64,000 bases of DNA from Streptomyces griseus (GCF_900460065.1 NZ_UAVD01000028.1:1-64000), one strand, 5' to 3'. Positions 8,647 to 18,280 are shown, counted from the first letter of the stretch. Made by a program: numbers and translations. Notes: generated by a model from the letters alone, not told the origin.

Positions 8647-9144
8647 TCAGCCGGTGTAGGGCTTCGCCGCCAGGATCTTCACCGACGCCGTCTTGCCGTT
8701 CGGCAGCTCGTAGTCCGCGTCGTCGCCCGTCCGCTTGCCGTTCACGCCGAGGCCGAGCGGGGACTGCGGGGAGTACGTCTCGATCTCCGTGCTGGCGTAT
8801 TCACGGGAGGCGAGCAGGAAGGTCAGCGTGTCGTTCTCATCGCCGTCGAAGGCGATCGTGACGACCATGCCGGGCTCGACCACGCCGTCGTCGGCCGGCG
8901 CCTCGCCGACCTTCGCGTGCTCCAGGAGCTGGGTGAGCTGGCGCACCCGCAGCTCCATCTTGCCCTGCTCCTCCTTGGCCGCGTGGTACCCGCCGTTCTC
9001 CCGGAGGTCACCCTCCTCACGGGCCGCCGCGATCTTGACGGCGATCTCCGTGCGCGCGGGACCAGACAGGTGCTCCAGCTCGGCCTTGAGCTGGTTGTAC
9101 GCCTCCTGCGTGAGCCAGGTGACGTTTTCGCTGGTCTGGGTCAC
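8647..9144 (-). CDS. greA: Transcription elongation factor GreA
   Basis: This 165-residue protein rescues backtracked RNA polymerase by stimulating transcript cleavage. It has the GreA N-terminal coiled coil (LTQEAYNQLKAELEHL, then RTEIAVKIAAAREEGDLREN) with acidic tip residues, and a C-terminal FKBP-like domain ending in SPQSPLG and NGKTASVKIL. GTG 9144 is preceded by GAGGAG at 5-base spacing. Upstream in-frame sequence is leader; it holds three copies of a TGCTGGGAA-like unit (about 9160-9190). Confidence 0.95.
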   Translation of the reverse strand: MTQTSENVTWLTQEAYNQLKAELEHLSGPARTEIAVKIAAAREEGDLRENGGYHAAKEEQGKMELRVRQLTQLLEHAKVGEAPADDGVVEPGMVVTIAFDGDENDTLTFLLASREYASTEIETYSPQSPLGLGVNGKRTGDDADYELPNGKTASVKILAAKPYTG

Positions 9145-9357
9145 AGGTGCTCCTCGTCGGTGCTGGGAAGTGCTGGGAATGCTGGGAAGTGTCGGGAATA
9201 CAAAGCATCGCCCTACCCAGAAGCATGTGCCTCTGCGGGTGGGCGAAACCACGAGCCTAACAATTCCGCAGGAAAAGGGGGAGAAGGTAAACCGTCACAC
9301 CCCTCACACGGCCGAGGTGACCCGTATCGTCGCAGGTCACAGCGGGTGTGGCGGGGA

Positions 9358-9774
9358 TCAGCCGGTCGGGCCGCCGTCGGCGGTGCAGCCCATCGGCTCG
9401 ACCGCGGTCGCCCGGGACCGGGTCACCACGGTCACGACCTCGTCGATCCGGTCCGCGGCCCGGTCGAAGCGGACCTCCTTGCGCCCCACCTCGGAGCCGT
9501 CCTCGCTGAGCGCCCGCACCACGCAGTAGCCGTGGCCGTCGCGGTCCTTGCGGACCTCCAGGTGGACGTCGGCCCGAGCATCGGAGACGACCTTGAACTT
9601 GATCATCTCGGCGCTGATGCCCTGGCCGCCGACGTAGTCGAAGCCGATCCAGCCGATCACGCCGAGCAGGGCGACGCCCAGGACCGATCCGACGATCTTC
9701 AGCTTGCGGTCCGCACGCTGATCCTCGGTCCGGCCGTACCGCCCCTCGGGCAGGGCCTCACGAACCGTCGTCAT
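9358..9774 (-). CDS. DUF4307 membrane protein
   Basis: This 138-residue protein has one transmembrane segment (about 29-50) after a short charged N-terminus, then an extracytoplasmic domain of the actinobacterial DUF4307 family. No function is established. ATG 9774 has a GGAGGG SD. It lies between greA and the divergent mycothiol amidase gene, an arrangement I recall from other Streptomyces. Confidence 0.87.
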   Translation of the reverse strand: MTTVREALPEGRYGRTEDQRADRKLKIVGSVLGVALLGVIGWIGFDYVGGQGISAEMIKFKVVSDARADVHLEVRKDRDGHGYCVVRALSEDGSEVGRKEVRFDRAADRIDEVVTVVTRSRATAVEPMGCTADGGPTG

Positions 9775-9996
9775 GATCGTTCCCTCCGGACCGGGCATCG
9801 AGGAATTTTCCGGCCCTCCGTTCAGTCACTATAGAAGCCGCCCGACACGCATCCGACCGCGCCCCACAGCGATGCCGCGCGGGCGCGGCACCTCTCGGGA
9901 CGGAGCCGGGTCTCCGTCGACGGAGACCCGGATCGACCTGACCGACCCACGACCGACCCTGATCGACCAGAGCGACCAATGACTGAGGATCGAGCT

Positions 9997-10878
9997 TTGA
10001 CTGAGCAGCTGCGACTGATGGCCGTTCACGCCCACCCCGACGACGAGTCGAGCAAGGGCGCGGCCACCATGGCCAAGTACGTGTCCGAGGGGGTGGACGT
10101 GCTGGTCGTGACCTGCACGGGAGGCGAGCGCGGCTCCATCCTCAACCCGAAGCTCCAGGGCGACGCGTACATCGAGAAGAACATCCACGAGGTGCGCAAG
10201 AAGGAGATGGACGAGGCCCGGGAGATCCTGGGCGTCCAGCAGGAGTGGCTCGGATTCGTCGACTCGGGGCTGCCCGAGGGCGACCCGCTGCCGCCGCTGC
10301 CCGAGGGCTGCTTCGCCCTGGAGGACCCCGAGGCCGCCGCGGGGCGCCTGGTGGCGAAGATCCGCGCGTTCCGGCCGCAGGTCATCACCACGTACGACGA
10401 GAACGGCGGCTACCCGCACCCCGACCACATCATGACGCACACGATCTCGATGATCGCGTTCGACGGTGCGGCCGACGCGGAGCGGTTCCCCGAGGAGGAG
10501 TTCGGCCCGGTCTGGACGCCGCGCAAGCTCTACTACAACCAGGGCTTCAACCGGCCGCGGACCGTCGCCCTGCACGAGGCGCTCCTCGCCCGGGGCCTGG
10601 AGTCCCCGTACGGCGACTGGCTGGCGCGCTGGGAGGAGTTCGAGCGCGTGGAACGCACGCTGACCACGCACATCCCCTGCGACGACTTCTTCGAGATCCG
10701 CGACAAGGCGCTCATCGCGCACGCCACGCAGATCGACCCCGAGGGCGGCTGGTTCCGGGTCCCGATGGACATCCAGCGCGAGGTGTGGCCCACCGAGGAG
10801 TACGAGCTGGCGAAGTCTCTGGTCGATACCTCCCTCCCCGAGAGCGACCTCTTCGCGGGCATCCGCGACAATGCCTGA
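9997..10878 (+). CDS. mca: Mycothiol S-conjugate amidase
   Basis: Mca cleaves mycothiol S-conjugates, releasing a mercapturic acid for export and GlcN-Ins for mycothiol recycling. The zinc-binding LmbE/PIG-L motif HAHPDDES lies at 11-18, with the second metal segment GGYPHPDHIMTH further on. The TTG at 9997 has GAGG seven bases upstream and gives 293 residues. ATG 9979 is in frame (299 residues) but lacks an SD. The 3' end overlaps the small membrane-protein gene by 8 bases. Confidence 0.93.
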   Translation: MTEQLRLMAVHAHPDDESSKGAATMAKYVSEGVDVLVVTCTGGERGSILNPKLQGDAYIEKNIHEVRKKEMDEAREILGVQQEWLGFVDSGLPEGDPLPPLPEGCFALEDPEAAAGRLVAKIRAFRPQVITTYDENGGYPHPDHIMTHTISMIAFDGAADAERFPEEEFGPVWTPRKLYYNQGFNRPRTVALHEALLARGLESPYGDWLARWEEFERVERTLTTHIPCDDFFEIRDKALIAHATQIDPEGGWFRVPMDIQREVWPTEEYELAKSLVDTSLPESDLFAGIRDNA

Positions 10879-11119
10879 TATGTACGCGACCCAGGCACTG
10901 ACGCACCTCGTCCCGCTCGCCGCCGAAGAACTCGACAAGAACAAGGTCACCCCCGGCGTCCTCGGCTTCCTCGTCTTCGCCGCGCTCGCCGTCGGCGTGT
11001 GGGCCCTGATGAAGTCGATGAACCGCCACATGGGCCGGGTGAACTTCGAGGAGGCCCCCGACCCGGACGCGGTGGCCGCCGAGCCCGGCGGGGACAAGGC
11101 GGCCTCGCCCGGCAAGTAG
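10871..11119 (+). CDS. Small single-pass membrane protein
   Basis: The 82-residue protein has one hydrophobic helix at about 27-46 (TPGVLGFLVFAALAVGVWAL), a basic stretch after it, and an acidic tail. It overlaps mca and is surely co-transcribed. I do not recognise a characterised family; it is a conserved-looking streptomycete hypothetical. The start could also be ATG 10880. Confidence 0.75.
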   Translation: MPDMYATQALTHLVPLAAEELDKNKVTPGVLGFLVFAALAVGVWALMKSMNRHMGRVNFEEAPDPDAVAAEPGGDKAASPGK

Positions 11120-11149
11120 CGCGCCGACGTCGCGCGTACGGGGACGGGA

Positions 11150-11177
11150 AGGCGTCCGGCCATGCTGCCGGACGCCT
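11150..11177. terminator. Terminator between mca operon and NB-ARC gene
   Basis: An 11-bp stem (11150-11160 with 11167-11177) closes a 6-base loop, with TTTCC soon after on the plus strand. It lies between convergent genes. Confidence 0.75.
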
Positions 11178-11310
11178 CGCTCCCGTTTCCCTGTCCGGCA
11201 GGGCCGAGCTCTCCTTCCGGTCGGGTCCGGCCCGGTCGGGCCGGGTTCCTTACGGTGCGGTCGGGCCCGCCCGCCCGCCGCACCGCCCGCCCGCCGCACC
11301 GCCCGGCCGG

Positions 11311-14300
11311 TCACCGCCCGGCCGGCTCCACCGCCACGCCCATGATCTGGCCGGCCGCGCGGGTCGGGGTCAGCCCGAGGCGCCACGCCTGCCAGCCGTC
11401 CTCCAGGTTCACGCCCCGCTCCAGGGCCACCGCGAACGCCGCCGCCGACTGCTCCAGCTTGGCGTCCCGGGCCGGATGCCGGGCCTCGACCAGCTCGGCC
11501 AGCTCCTGCTGCGCCACCACCGTGCCCACCTCGCTGCCCCCGGGCGAGGCGTACGGCAGCAGCGTGCAGCGCAGGAACCGGGCCCAGTCGCCGCCCCGCG
11601 CGTCCCCGTACGAGGCGAACAGCTCCGCCGCCTCACCGCACAGCTCCAGCGCCTGCGGCGCACGCCCGTTGCCCGCGTCGATCAACGCCAGCTCCACGCA
11701 CGCCCACGCCTCCCCGTACGGCACCTTGATCCGCCGGAAGTCGGCCCGCGCGTCCATCAGCAACTGCCGGGCGAACCCCGAATTGCGCAGGTTGCCCGTC
11801 TGCCCGGCCCGCTGGTCCCGGGTCACCCGGCCCGAATGGTGCCGGGCGCACGCCAGCCCGTACACGTCCCGCATCCGGGAGAACATCGTGCGGGACCGCT
11901 CCAGCTCCCGCACCGCCTGATCGATGTCCCCGTCCTCCTCCAGCGCCTGCCCCAGGTAGAACAGGGTCCACGCCTCGCCGCGCGCGTCCTCGTTGTCCCG
12001 GTGCCGGGCCAAGGCGTCCCGCAACTGCTCCAGCGCGGCGGCCGGGTCCTCGTCCAGCAGCCGGGCCCGGGCCAGCTGGGTGAGCGCCCACGCCTCGCCG
12101 CGCCCGTCGCGGGTGCGCCCGTACAGCTCCAGGGCGGTGTTCAGCGCCTCCTCGGCCGGGGCGACCTCGCACGTACGCAGCCGCACCTGCCCCAGCTGGA
12201 ACTGCGTCCAGGCCTCACCGTGCAGCGACTCGCCCTCCCGGTGCAGCCGCAGCGCGTCCGCCAGCAGGGCCAGCGCCCGCGCCAGATCGCCCCGGTCACG
12301 CTCCACGGCCGCCAGCGCGTGCAGGGTCCAGGCCCGGTCCTCGGCCTGCGCGTCGGACGACTGGAGCGCCAGCGCCTCGCCGAGCCGGGCCGCCGCCTCC
12401 GTCAGATTGCCCTGGTGGTGCAGGGTGATGCCGAGCGAGCACAGCGCCAGCGCCTCGCCCGCGTCGTTCTGCGCCTCGTGGTAGAGACCGACGACGGACG
12501 ACAGCGTGGTGCGGGCCTTGTCCAGCTCGCCGAGCTGCCGGGCCGCGATCCCCGTACGCCACTGCACCGACCGCTCCAGCAGCCCCTGGTCCACGGCCTG
12601 CGTCAGCTCGCTGATCTCACCCAGCCGGTACAGGTCGCCGCGGAGCAGGCAGTAGTCGCACAGGGCGCCCAGCAGATGCAGCACCGTCGCCTGGTCGACG
12701 CCCTCCGCGTGCCGCAGCGCCGCCGTGATGAAACTCGACTCGTCGTCCAGCCAGCGCAGCGCCGAGTCCAGCGAACCGAAACCGTGCGAGCCGAACTGCC
12801 CGGCCCGGGTCGACATCTTCCCGTCGACCATCCGGATCACCGCGTCGGCCAACTCCGCGTAGTTCGTCAGCAGCCGCTCCTGCGCCGCCGCCCGCTCGGC
12901 CGGCTCCTCCTCATCGAGCAGCCGGGCCAGCGCGAAGGCCCGCACCAGATCGTGCAGCCGGTAACGCGACCCCCGTACGCGGGTCAGGAGCCCCGCCCCG
13001 GTCAGCACCGTGAGCAGCCGCTCCGCCTCCTGCTCCTCCGCCGCGAGCAGCGAAGCGGCCGCCGCCGCCCCCAGGCTGGCCCGCCCCGCCAGCGCGAGCC
13101 GCCGCAGCAGCCGACGGGCCTGATCGCCCTGGTCGGTGTAGCGCAGCCACAGGGCCCTCTCCACCGCGCCCGCGGGCCCGTGCGCGGCGGCGGGGGCCGG
13201 CCCCGCCGCACCCAGATCCTCCGCCAGCGTGTGGCGGCTACGGGCCCCGAGCGCGGAACCGGCCAACCGCAGCGCCAGCGGCAGCCCGCCGCACAGCTCC
13301 ACCACGGCTTCCGTGGACGGGTAGTCGTAGGGCCCGGCCTCCTCTTCCTCGGCGACCTCGCGCAGCAGTTCCTCCGCGCCGGCGGCGTCCAGCGGGCCGA
13401 CCGGCAGCTGGTGCACCCAGGCCGGCAGGTCGTCGGGCAGCTCCAGCGGCTCCCGGGAGGTGACGATCACCAGACTGTCCGAGCGTTCCGGCACCAGGGT
13501 GCGCACCTGCACGGCGTCCGTGGCGTCGTCCAGCACGATGGTGACCGGCGTTCCCGTGAGGTGCTGGTGGTACAGCTCGGAGAGCCGCCGCACCTGCTGT
13601 TCCGCCGACGCGCCCTCCCGGAACAGCAGTTGCTCGCGCGGGGCGCCCAGCCGGTTCAGCAGGTGCAGCAGGGCGTCCCGGGTCGGCAGCGGGTTCTCCC
13701 CGGCGACCTGGCCGCGCAGATCGACCACGCACGCACCCCGGAACTGGTCCTTGAGCGCGTGGGCGGCCCGCACCGCGAGCGCCGTGCGCCCCGCCCCCGG
13801 CTCACCGTGCAGCACGACGACGGTGGGCCGGGTCCGCGTGGAGGCCCGGGCCGCGTGCACCCACTGGGCGATCTGCGCCAGCTCGGCCCGCCGCCCGGTG
13901 AACGGCCCCTCCGTCTTGGGGAGATGCCCGAAGGACTGCTCCAGCACCACCCGGGTGCGGGCCGCCGCGCTGCGGTTCCCGCCGCGCAACTGCCGCCCCA
14001 CCGGGGCGGCCTGCTTCTTCGGGGTGCGCGCGGCGGGCGTCAGCATGCGCTGCTGGTCGAGGTACGGGCGGATGCCCCGTACCTCCAGGGCGGTCAGCCA
14101 CTGGAGCCGCAACTGCTCGGCCCCGCCCGGCTGTCCGGCCGCTGCGGCGCGGCGGTGGGCGGCCGGCCAGTGCGAGGCGGTCGCCTTCGCCACCGTCGTC
14201 GCCGTGCCGGCCACCGCGACGGCCGCGCCCGCGCCGAGCGCCAGGCCGGTGTTCGCGCCGAGCGCCAGATCCGCGCCGAACGCGGCAGCGGCGGCAACAC

Positions 14301-14556
14301 CCGTCACCAGCATGGGCGTTCCGAGCGTCGCTCGGCTGAACCGCTCCGAGAGCGGACGCTCTCCCGCCGCCACCGAGTCCAGCGCCCGCGTGTACGCGGC
14401 GTACTCCTCGCCCGCGCTGGCGGCCATGGTGTCGAGCGCGGCCCGCGCCCGTGACATCAGCGCACCGGCATCGGTCCGCCCGCCGGTCCGCCGCGTCTCC
14501 TCCTCCACGGCGCGCACCAACAGCCTCTCCGCTTCTGCCCGATGGCTGTCCCGCAT
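11311..14556 (-). CDS. Large NB-ARC STAND NTPase with TPR repeats
   Basis: The protein has 1081 residues. An Ala/Gly-rich hydrophobic region at about 80-125 looks like one or two membrane segments. The NB-ARC domain has Walker A GEPGAGRT (251-258), Walker B VLDD (341-344) and GLPLAL (423-428). From about 600 to 1050 there are many TPR-like helices with recurring GEAW, so it is a STAND switch with a superhelical sensor. It resembles the NTPase/TPR part of AfsR-type proteins but has no SARP DNA-binding domain at the N-terminus. Function unknown; a membrane-tethered signal or defence sensor is possible. Confidence 0.88.
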   Translation of the reverse strand: MRDSHRAEAERLLVRAVEEETRRTGGRTDAGALMSRARAALDTMAASAGEEYAAYTRALDSVAAGERPLSERFSRATLGTPMLVTGVAAAAAFGADLALGANTGLALGAGAAVAVAGTATTVAKATASHWPAAHRRAAAAGQPGGAEQLRLQWLTALEVRGIRPYLDQQRMLTPAARTPKKQAAPVGRQLRGGNRSAAARTRVVLEQSFGHLPKTEGPFTGRRAELAQIAQWVHAARASTRTRPTVVVLHGEPGAGRTALAVRAAHALKDQFRGACVVDLRGQVAGENPLPTRDALLHLLNRLGAPREQLLFREGASAEQQVRRLSELYHQHLTGTPVTIVLDDATDAVQVRTLVPERSDSLVIVTSREPLELPDDLPAWVHQLPVGPLDAAGAEELLREVAEEEEAGPYDYPSTEAVVELCGGLPLALRLAGSALGARSRHTLAEDLGAAGPAPAAAHGPAGAVERALWLRYTDQGDQARRLLRRLALAGRASLGAAAAASLLAAEEQEAERLLTVLTGAGLLTRVRGSRYRLHDLVRAFALARLLDEEEPAERAAAQERLLTNYAELADAVIRMVDGKMSTRAGQFGSHGFGSLDSALRWLDDESSFITAALRHAEGVDQATVLHLLGALCDYCLLRGDLYRLGEISELTQAVDQGLLERSVQWRTGIAARQLGELDKARTTLSSVVGLYHEAQNDAGEALALCSLGITLHHQGNLTEAAARLGEALALQSSDAQAEDRAWTLHALAAVERDRGDLARALALLADALRLHREGESLHGEAWTQFQLGQVRLRTCEVAPAEEALNTALELYGRTRDGRGEAWALTQLARARLLDEDPAAALEQLRDALARHRDNEDARGEAWTLFYLGQALEEDGDIDQAVRELERSRTMFSRMRDVYGLACARHHSGRVTRDQRAGQTGNLRNSGFARQLLMDARADFRRIKVPYGEAWACVELALIDAGNGRAPQALELCGEAAELFASYGDARGGDWARFLRCTLLPYASPGGSEVGTVVAQQELAELVEARHPARDAKLEQSAAAFAVALERGVNLEDGWQAWRLGLTPTRAAGQIMGVAVEPAGR

Positions 14557-14680
14557 ATATGTCCCCCTCCGAATGCCGCGCTCCGGAGCTCGGGTTCCGG
14601 AGCGCCGGATACCAAGCGTCGGATACCGAGCGTCGGGGTCAAGTGTCCTGCGTGGCGCGCTCCGGCGCGAGGGGCGCAGG

Positions 14681-14740
14681 GCAAGGGGCGGGTCAAGCCG
14701 GGGCCGCGGGGCAAGGGGCGGGTCAAGCCGGGGCCGCGGG
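14681..14740. repeat. Two exact tandem copies of a 30-bp unit
   Basis: Positions 14681-14710 and 14711-14740 are identical, starting GCAAGGGGCGGGTCAAG. They lie between the start of the NB-ARC gene and the stop codon of the next minus-strand gene. Just upstream (14600-14640) the segment GCGTCGGATACC also recurs with small changes. Confidence 0.9.
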
Positions 14741-14742
14741 GC

Positions 14743-15885
14743 TCACCCCTGTTGCCCCCTGCCGTCCTCCTCCTCGTCCTCCACCGGCAGCCCCAGAGCG
14801 AGCCGGGCCTCCCATTCCTCGCCGGACGCGTCCTCGTCGCCGTCGTTGTCCCAGCGCTTGTCGAACTCCGCCAGGGTGGGGGCCCTCGACGCGGACCGCC
14901 GGACGCCGGCCAGGGCGTCGAGCCGGTTCGCGAGCGCGACGACCGGGCCGCGCGCCCGCTCCGGAAGGCCGTCGATCTCGCGCAGCAGGCTCGCCGACTC
15001 GGCCTCGCCCCGCGCCAGCCGGCCGGCCCACGCGGTGGCCGCGGCCAGGTCGGTCTCCTCCTCCCCGGAGGCGCTGAACCACGCCTCGGACGAGGGCCGC
15101 ATCGCCTTCAGGTAGGCCCGTTGACGGGCGTCCCACGCGCCCGGGTCCTGCCGCAGCGAAGCCTCCGGCAGGCCGGCCTCCGCGCCCAGCCAGCACCGCA
15201 CGGTCCGGTCCCCGCCGGTCGCGCTGACCGACTCCGGGTAGTAGGAGGAGAAGTCGACGGCCGGCAGGACCCAGGTGTCCGGCGCGAAGTCGTGGAGCAG
15301 CGGCACACAGCCCTCGAAGGCCTGCGCGGCGATGGCCGCGGGGTCGGAGACGGCGTGGTCGCCCTTCAGCCGGAACGTTCCGTAGACCTGGGCCGGATGC
15401 GGCCCGTCGCACGGCATGATCTCGACCGACGGGTCCGTCATCCGTTCGTGCTCGCCCTCCCGGCCGGAGAACAGCCCGCCCGCAGGCGCGAAGCAGTCCC
15501 CGGCCTTCAGGTCGACCAGCGTGGCCGCCTTCGCGTCCCGGGCGCCGATGAGCCCTTCGGCCTCCTCCGTCCAGGTGTCGAACCGTGCCCCGCCGACCAC
15601 CAGCAGCAGGGTGGCCAGCGCGACCACGGCCCCGCCCACGGCCGTCCCGGCAACGGCGATCCCCTTGCCGCGCCTGCCGTTGCCGGGTATCCGGACGAGA
15701 GCGACGATCCCGAGGACCAACCCCAGCGGGGCGAGGCAGACCAGCGAGGACAGCACGAGCGAGGCGACGGCGAGGCCGCTGAGCGGAGGCTGCGGGACCC
15801 GGCCGCCCCCGGGACCGTACGGCCCCACCGCGGGCGACGAAGGCGGCCCGGCAGGTTCGGGGGAGGGAGGCGGCGGCACGGTCAT
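14743..15885 (-). CDS. DUF4190 / septum-formation-like membrane protein
   Basis: This 380-residue protein has a Pro-rich cytosolic N-terminus and two transmembrane helices (about 38-62 and 80-105), the DUF4190 pattern with LVLGIVALVRI. A large extracytoplasmic region follows, with the septum-formation motif LKAGDCFAP and paired Cys (MPCDGPHPAQV). Its function is not established. ATG 15885 is chosen because the first helix and Pro-rich start fit; an open extension to 16014 looks non-coding. It is downstream of and divergent from yyaL. Confidence 0.82.
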   Translation of the reverse strand: MTVPPPPSPEPAGPPSSPAVGPYGPGGGRVPQPPLSGLAVASLVLSSLVCLAPLGLVLGIVALVRIPGNGRRGKGIAVAGTAVGGAVVALATLLLVVGGARFDTWTEEAEGLIGARDAKAATLVDLKAGDCFAPAGGLFSGREGEHERMTDPSVEIMPCDGPHPAQVYGTFRLKGDHAVSDPAAIAAQAFEGCVPLLHDFAPDTWVLPAVDFSSYYPESVSATGGDRTVRCWLGAEAGLPEASLRQDPGAWDARQRAYLKAMRPSSEAWFSASGEEETDLAAATAWAGRLARGEAESASLLREIDGLPERARGPVVALANRLDALAGVRRSASRAPTLAEFDKRWDNDGDEDASGEEWEARLALGLPVEDEEEDGRGQQG

Positions 15886-16246
15886 GGTCCTGTGCCCTTT
15901 CGTCCGAGGTGAGCAGCGCAGGAGTCCGTGTGGGGCCGGGGTGCCGGAACGGTAGCACCGCGCGCCACCGGGTTCGCGACCCGCCCACCCTGTTCCACCT
16001 GCACGTTCCTCCACCGCACCGGACCGCGTCCCGGCCGCTCGCCGCGGCCTCGTGGCGCCGCGTCAGGACCCGCCGCCGGGCCGGTGCCCGCCACGTCGTG
16101 CGGCGGGGAGCCGAGGCACGAGCGCCCTGTCGGGAGGCGCGTGCCCGACGTGCGCCCTCGGCGCGGCGGCGACCGGGAGGCGGGACACCGGAGCATCCCG
16201 CCGTTTCGGCAACTGCCTCGCTGCCCGCCATGAGTAGGGTGGCGTC
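15886..16246. other. 361-bp divergent intergenic region
   Basis: No credible gene lies here. The only promoter I could place is at the right end, for yyaL: TAGGGT at 16235-16240 stands six bases before GTG 16247. I see no palindromic operator or hairpin worth calling. Confidence 0.55.
16235..16240 (+). promoter_or_regulatory. -10 hexamer for a probable leaderless transcript
   Basis: TAGGGT ends six bases before the GTG start at 16247 and there is no SD in between. Transcription would begin at or next to the start codon. The -35 region is weak (CTGCCT at about 16213). Confidence 0.45.
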
Positions 16247-18265
16247 GTGAATCGCCTTGCTGATGAGACCTCGCCGTACCTGCTCCAGCACGCCGACAAC
16301 CCGGTCGACTGGTGGCCATGGTCCCCGGAGGCGTTCGCGGAGGCCCGGGAACGGGGGGTGCCGGTGCTGCTGAGCGTCGGCTACAGCTCCTGCCACTGGT
16401 GCCATGTGATGGCCCACGAGTCCTTCGAGGACGAGACCGTCGCCACCTACCTCAACGCCCACTTCGTGCCCGTGAAGGTCGACCGCGAGGAGCGGCCCGA
16501 CATCGACGCCGTCTACATGGAGGCCGTCCAGGCGGCGACCGGGCACGGCGGGTGGCCGATGACCGTCTTCCTCACGCCGGACGCCGAACCCTTCTACTTC
16601 GGGACCTACTTCCCGCCCGAGGCGCGGCACGGCTCGCCCTCCTTCCAGCAGGTCCTGGAGGGTGTGGTGGCCGCCTGGACCGACCGGCGTGAGGAGGTCG
16701 CCGAGGTGGCGGAGCGGATCGTCGCCGATCTGGCGGGGCGGTCGCTGGTCCATGGCGGGGACGGGGTGCCGGGGGAGTCGGAGATCGCCCAGGCGCTGCT
16801 CGGGCTGACCCGGGAGTACGACGAGCAGCACGGCGGGTTCGGGGGCGCGCCCAAGTTCCCGCCGTCCATGGTGGTGGAGTTCCTGCTGCGGCACTACGCC
16901 CGTACGGGGTCGGAGGGGGCGCTCCAGATGGCCGCCGACACCTGTTCGGCGATGGCCAGGGGCGGGATCTACGACCAGCTCGGCGGGGGCTTTGCGCGCT
17001 ACTCCGTGGACCGGGAGTGGGTGGTGCCGCACTTCGAGAAGATGCTGTACGACAACGCGCTGCTCTGCCGCGTGTACGCCCATCTGTGGCGGACCACCGG
17101 GTCGGACGAGGCCCGGCGGATCGCCCTGGAGACGGCCGACTTCATGGTGCGGGAGCTGCGGACCGCCGAGGGCGGCTTCGCCTCCGCGCTGGACGCGGAC
17201 AGTGAGGACGCGGACGGCAGGCATGTCGAGGGCGCCTACTACGTGTGGACGCCCGCCCAGCTCCGTGAGGTGCTGGGCGAGGACGACGCCGCCTTCGCCG
17301 CCGCGTACTTCGGGGTGACGGAGAAGGGGACGTTCGAGGAGGGGGCGTCCGTGCTCCGGCTGCCGGGGGACACGGGGCCCGTGGACGCCGCCCGGGTCGC
17401 GGACGTACGGGGCCGGCTGCTGGCGGCCCGCGAGGAGCGGCCGCGCCCGGGGCTGGACGACAAGGTGGTCGCCGCCTGGAACGGGCTCGCCATCGCCGCG
17501 CTCGCCGAGACCGGCGCCTACTTCGACCGGCCCGACCTCGTGGAGCGGGCCACGGAGGCCGCCGACCTGCTGGTCCGGGTGCACCTGGGCGAGGTGGCCC
17601 GGCTGGCCCGCACCTCCAAGGACGGGCAGGCCGGTGACAACGCCGGGGTGCTGGAGGACTACGGCGATGTCGCCGAGGGCTTCCTCACGCTGGCCGCGGT
17701 GACGGGGGAGGGCGCCTGGCTGGAGTTCGCCGGGTTCCTGCTGGACATCGTGCTGGAGCAGTTCACGGGGGAGGGCGGTCAGTTGTACGACACCGCCCAT
17801 GACGCCGAGCAGCTCATCCGGCGGCCCCAGGACCCCACCGACAGCGCCACCCCGTCCGGGTGGACGGCCGCCGCCGGCGCGCTGCTCTCCTACGCCGCGT
17901 ACACCGGCTCCGAGGCCCATCGGACGGCCGCCGAGGGCGCGCTCGGTGTGGTGAAGGCGCTGGGGCCGCGCGTGCCCCGGTTCGTCGGCTGGGGGCTCGC
18001 GGTGGCCGAGGCGCTGCTGGACGGGCCCCGTGAGGTCGCCGTCGCCGGGCCGGTCGGCGGGGAGCTGCACCGTACGGCGCTGCTGGGGCGGGCCCCGGGT
18101 GCGGTGGTCGCGGCGGGGGAGGGGCCGGGGGCGGGGGCCGAGTTCCCGCTGCTGGTGGACCGGCCGCTGGTGGGCGGGGAGCCGACCGCGTACGTCTGCC
18201 GCCACTTCGTCTGCGACGCGCCGACGACGGATGCGGGGGAGTTGGCGGCCAAGCTGGGCGGGTGA
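16247..18265 (+). CDS. YyaL/DUF255 thioredoxin domain protein
   Basis: The 672-residue protein has an N-terminal thioredoxin-like domain with the redox motif CHWC (49-52) within SVGYSSCHWCHVM, then an (alpha/alpha) barrel related to sugar epimerases. This is the layout of the YyaL / spermatogenesis-associated 20 family. Motifs such as GGFGGAPKFP and GGGFARYSVD are conserved. Its biochemical role is not defined; redox or glycan-related activity is inferred from the domains. GTG 16247 begins at MNRLADETSPYLLQH, the conserved family N-terminus. Confidence 0.93.
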   Translation: MNRLADETSPYLLQHADNPVDWWPWSPEAFAEARERGVPVLLSVGYSSCHWCHVMAHESFEDETVATYLNAHFVPVKVDREERPDIDAVYMEAVQAATGHGGWPMTVFLTPDAEPFYFGTYFPPEARHGSPSFQQVLEGVVAAWTDRREEVAEVAERIVADLAGRSLVHGGDGVPGESEIAQALLGLTREYDEQHGGFGGAPKFPPSMVVEFLLRHYARTGSEGALQMAADTCSAMARGGIYDQLGGGFARYSVDREWVVPHFEKMLYDNALLCRVYAHLWRTTGSDEARRIALETADFMVRELRTAEGGFASALDADSEDADGRHVEGAYYVWTPAQLREVLGEDDAAFAAAYFGVTEKGTFEEGASVLRLPGDTGPVDAARVADVRGRLLAAREERPRPGLDDKVVAAWNGLAIAALAETGAYFDRPDLVERATEAADLLVRVHLGEVARLARTSKDGQAGDNAGVLEDYGDVAEGFLTLAAVTGEGAWLEFAGFLLDIVLEQFTGEGGQLYDTAHDAEQLIRRPQDPTDSATPSGWTAAAGALLSYAAYTGSEAHRTAAEGALGVVKALGPRVPRFVGWGLAVAEALLDGPREVAVAGPVGGELHRTALLGRAPGAVVAAGEGPGAGAEFPLLVDRPLVGGEPTAYVCRHFVCDAPTTDAGELAAKLGG

Positions 18266-18280
18266 GGCCCGCACCGGGGT

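Noticed and set aside
14723..18274. A very long minus-strand open frame (over 1100 codons) opposite the yyaL-like gene
   Set aside because: It is antisense to well-supported genes and its sequence is Arg/Pro/Gly/His low-complexity. Such frames are common in very GC-rich DNA.
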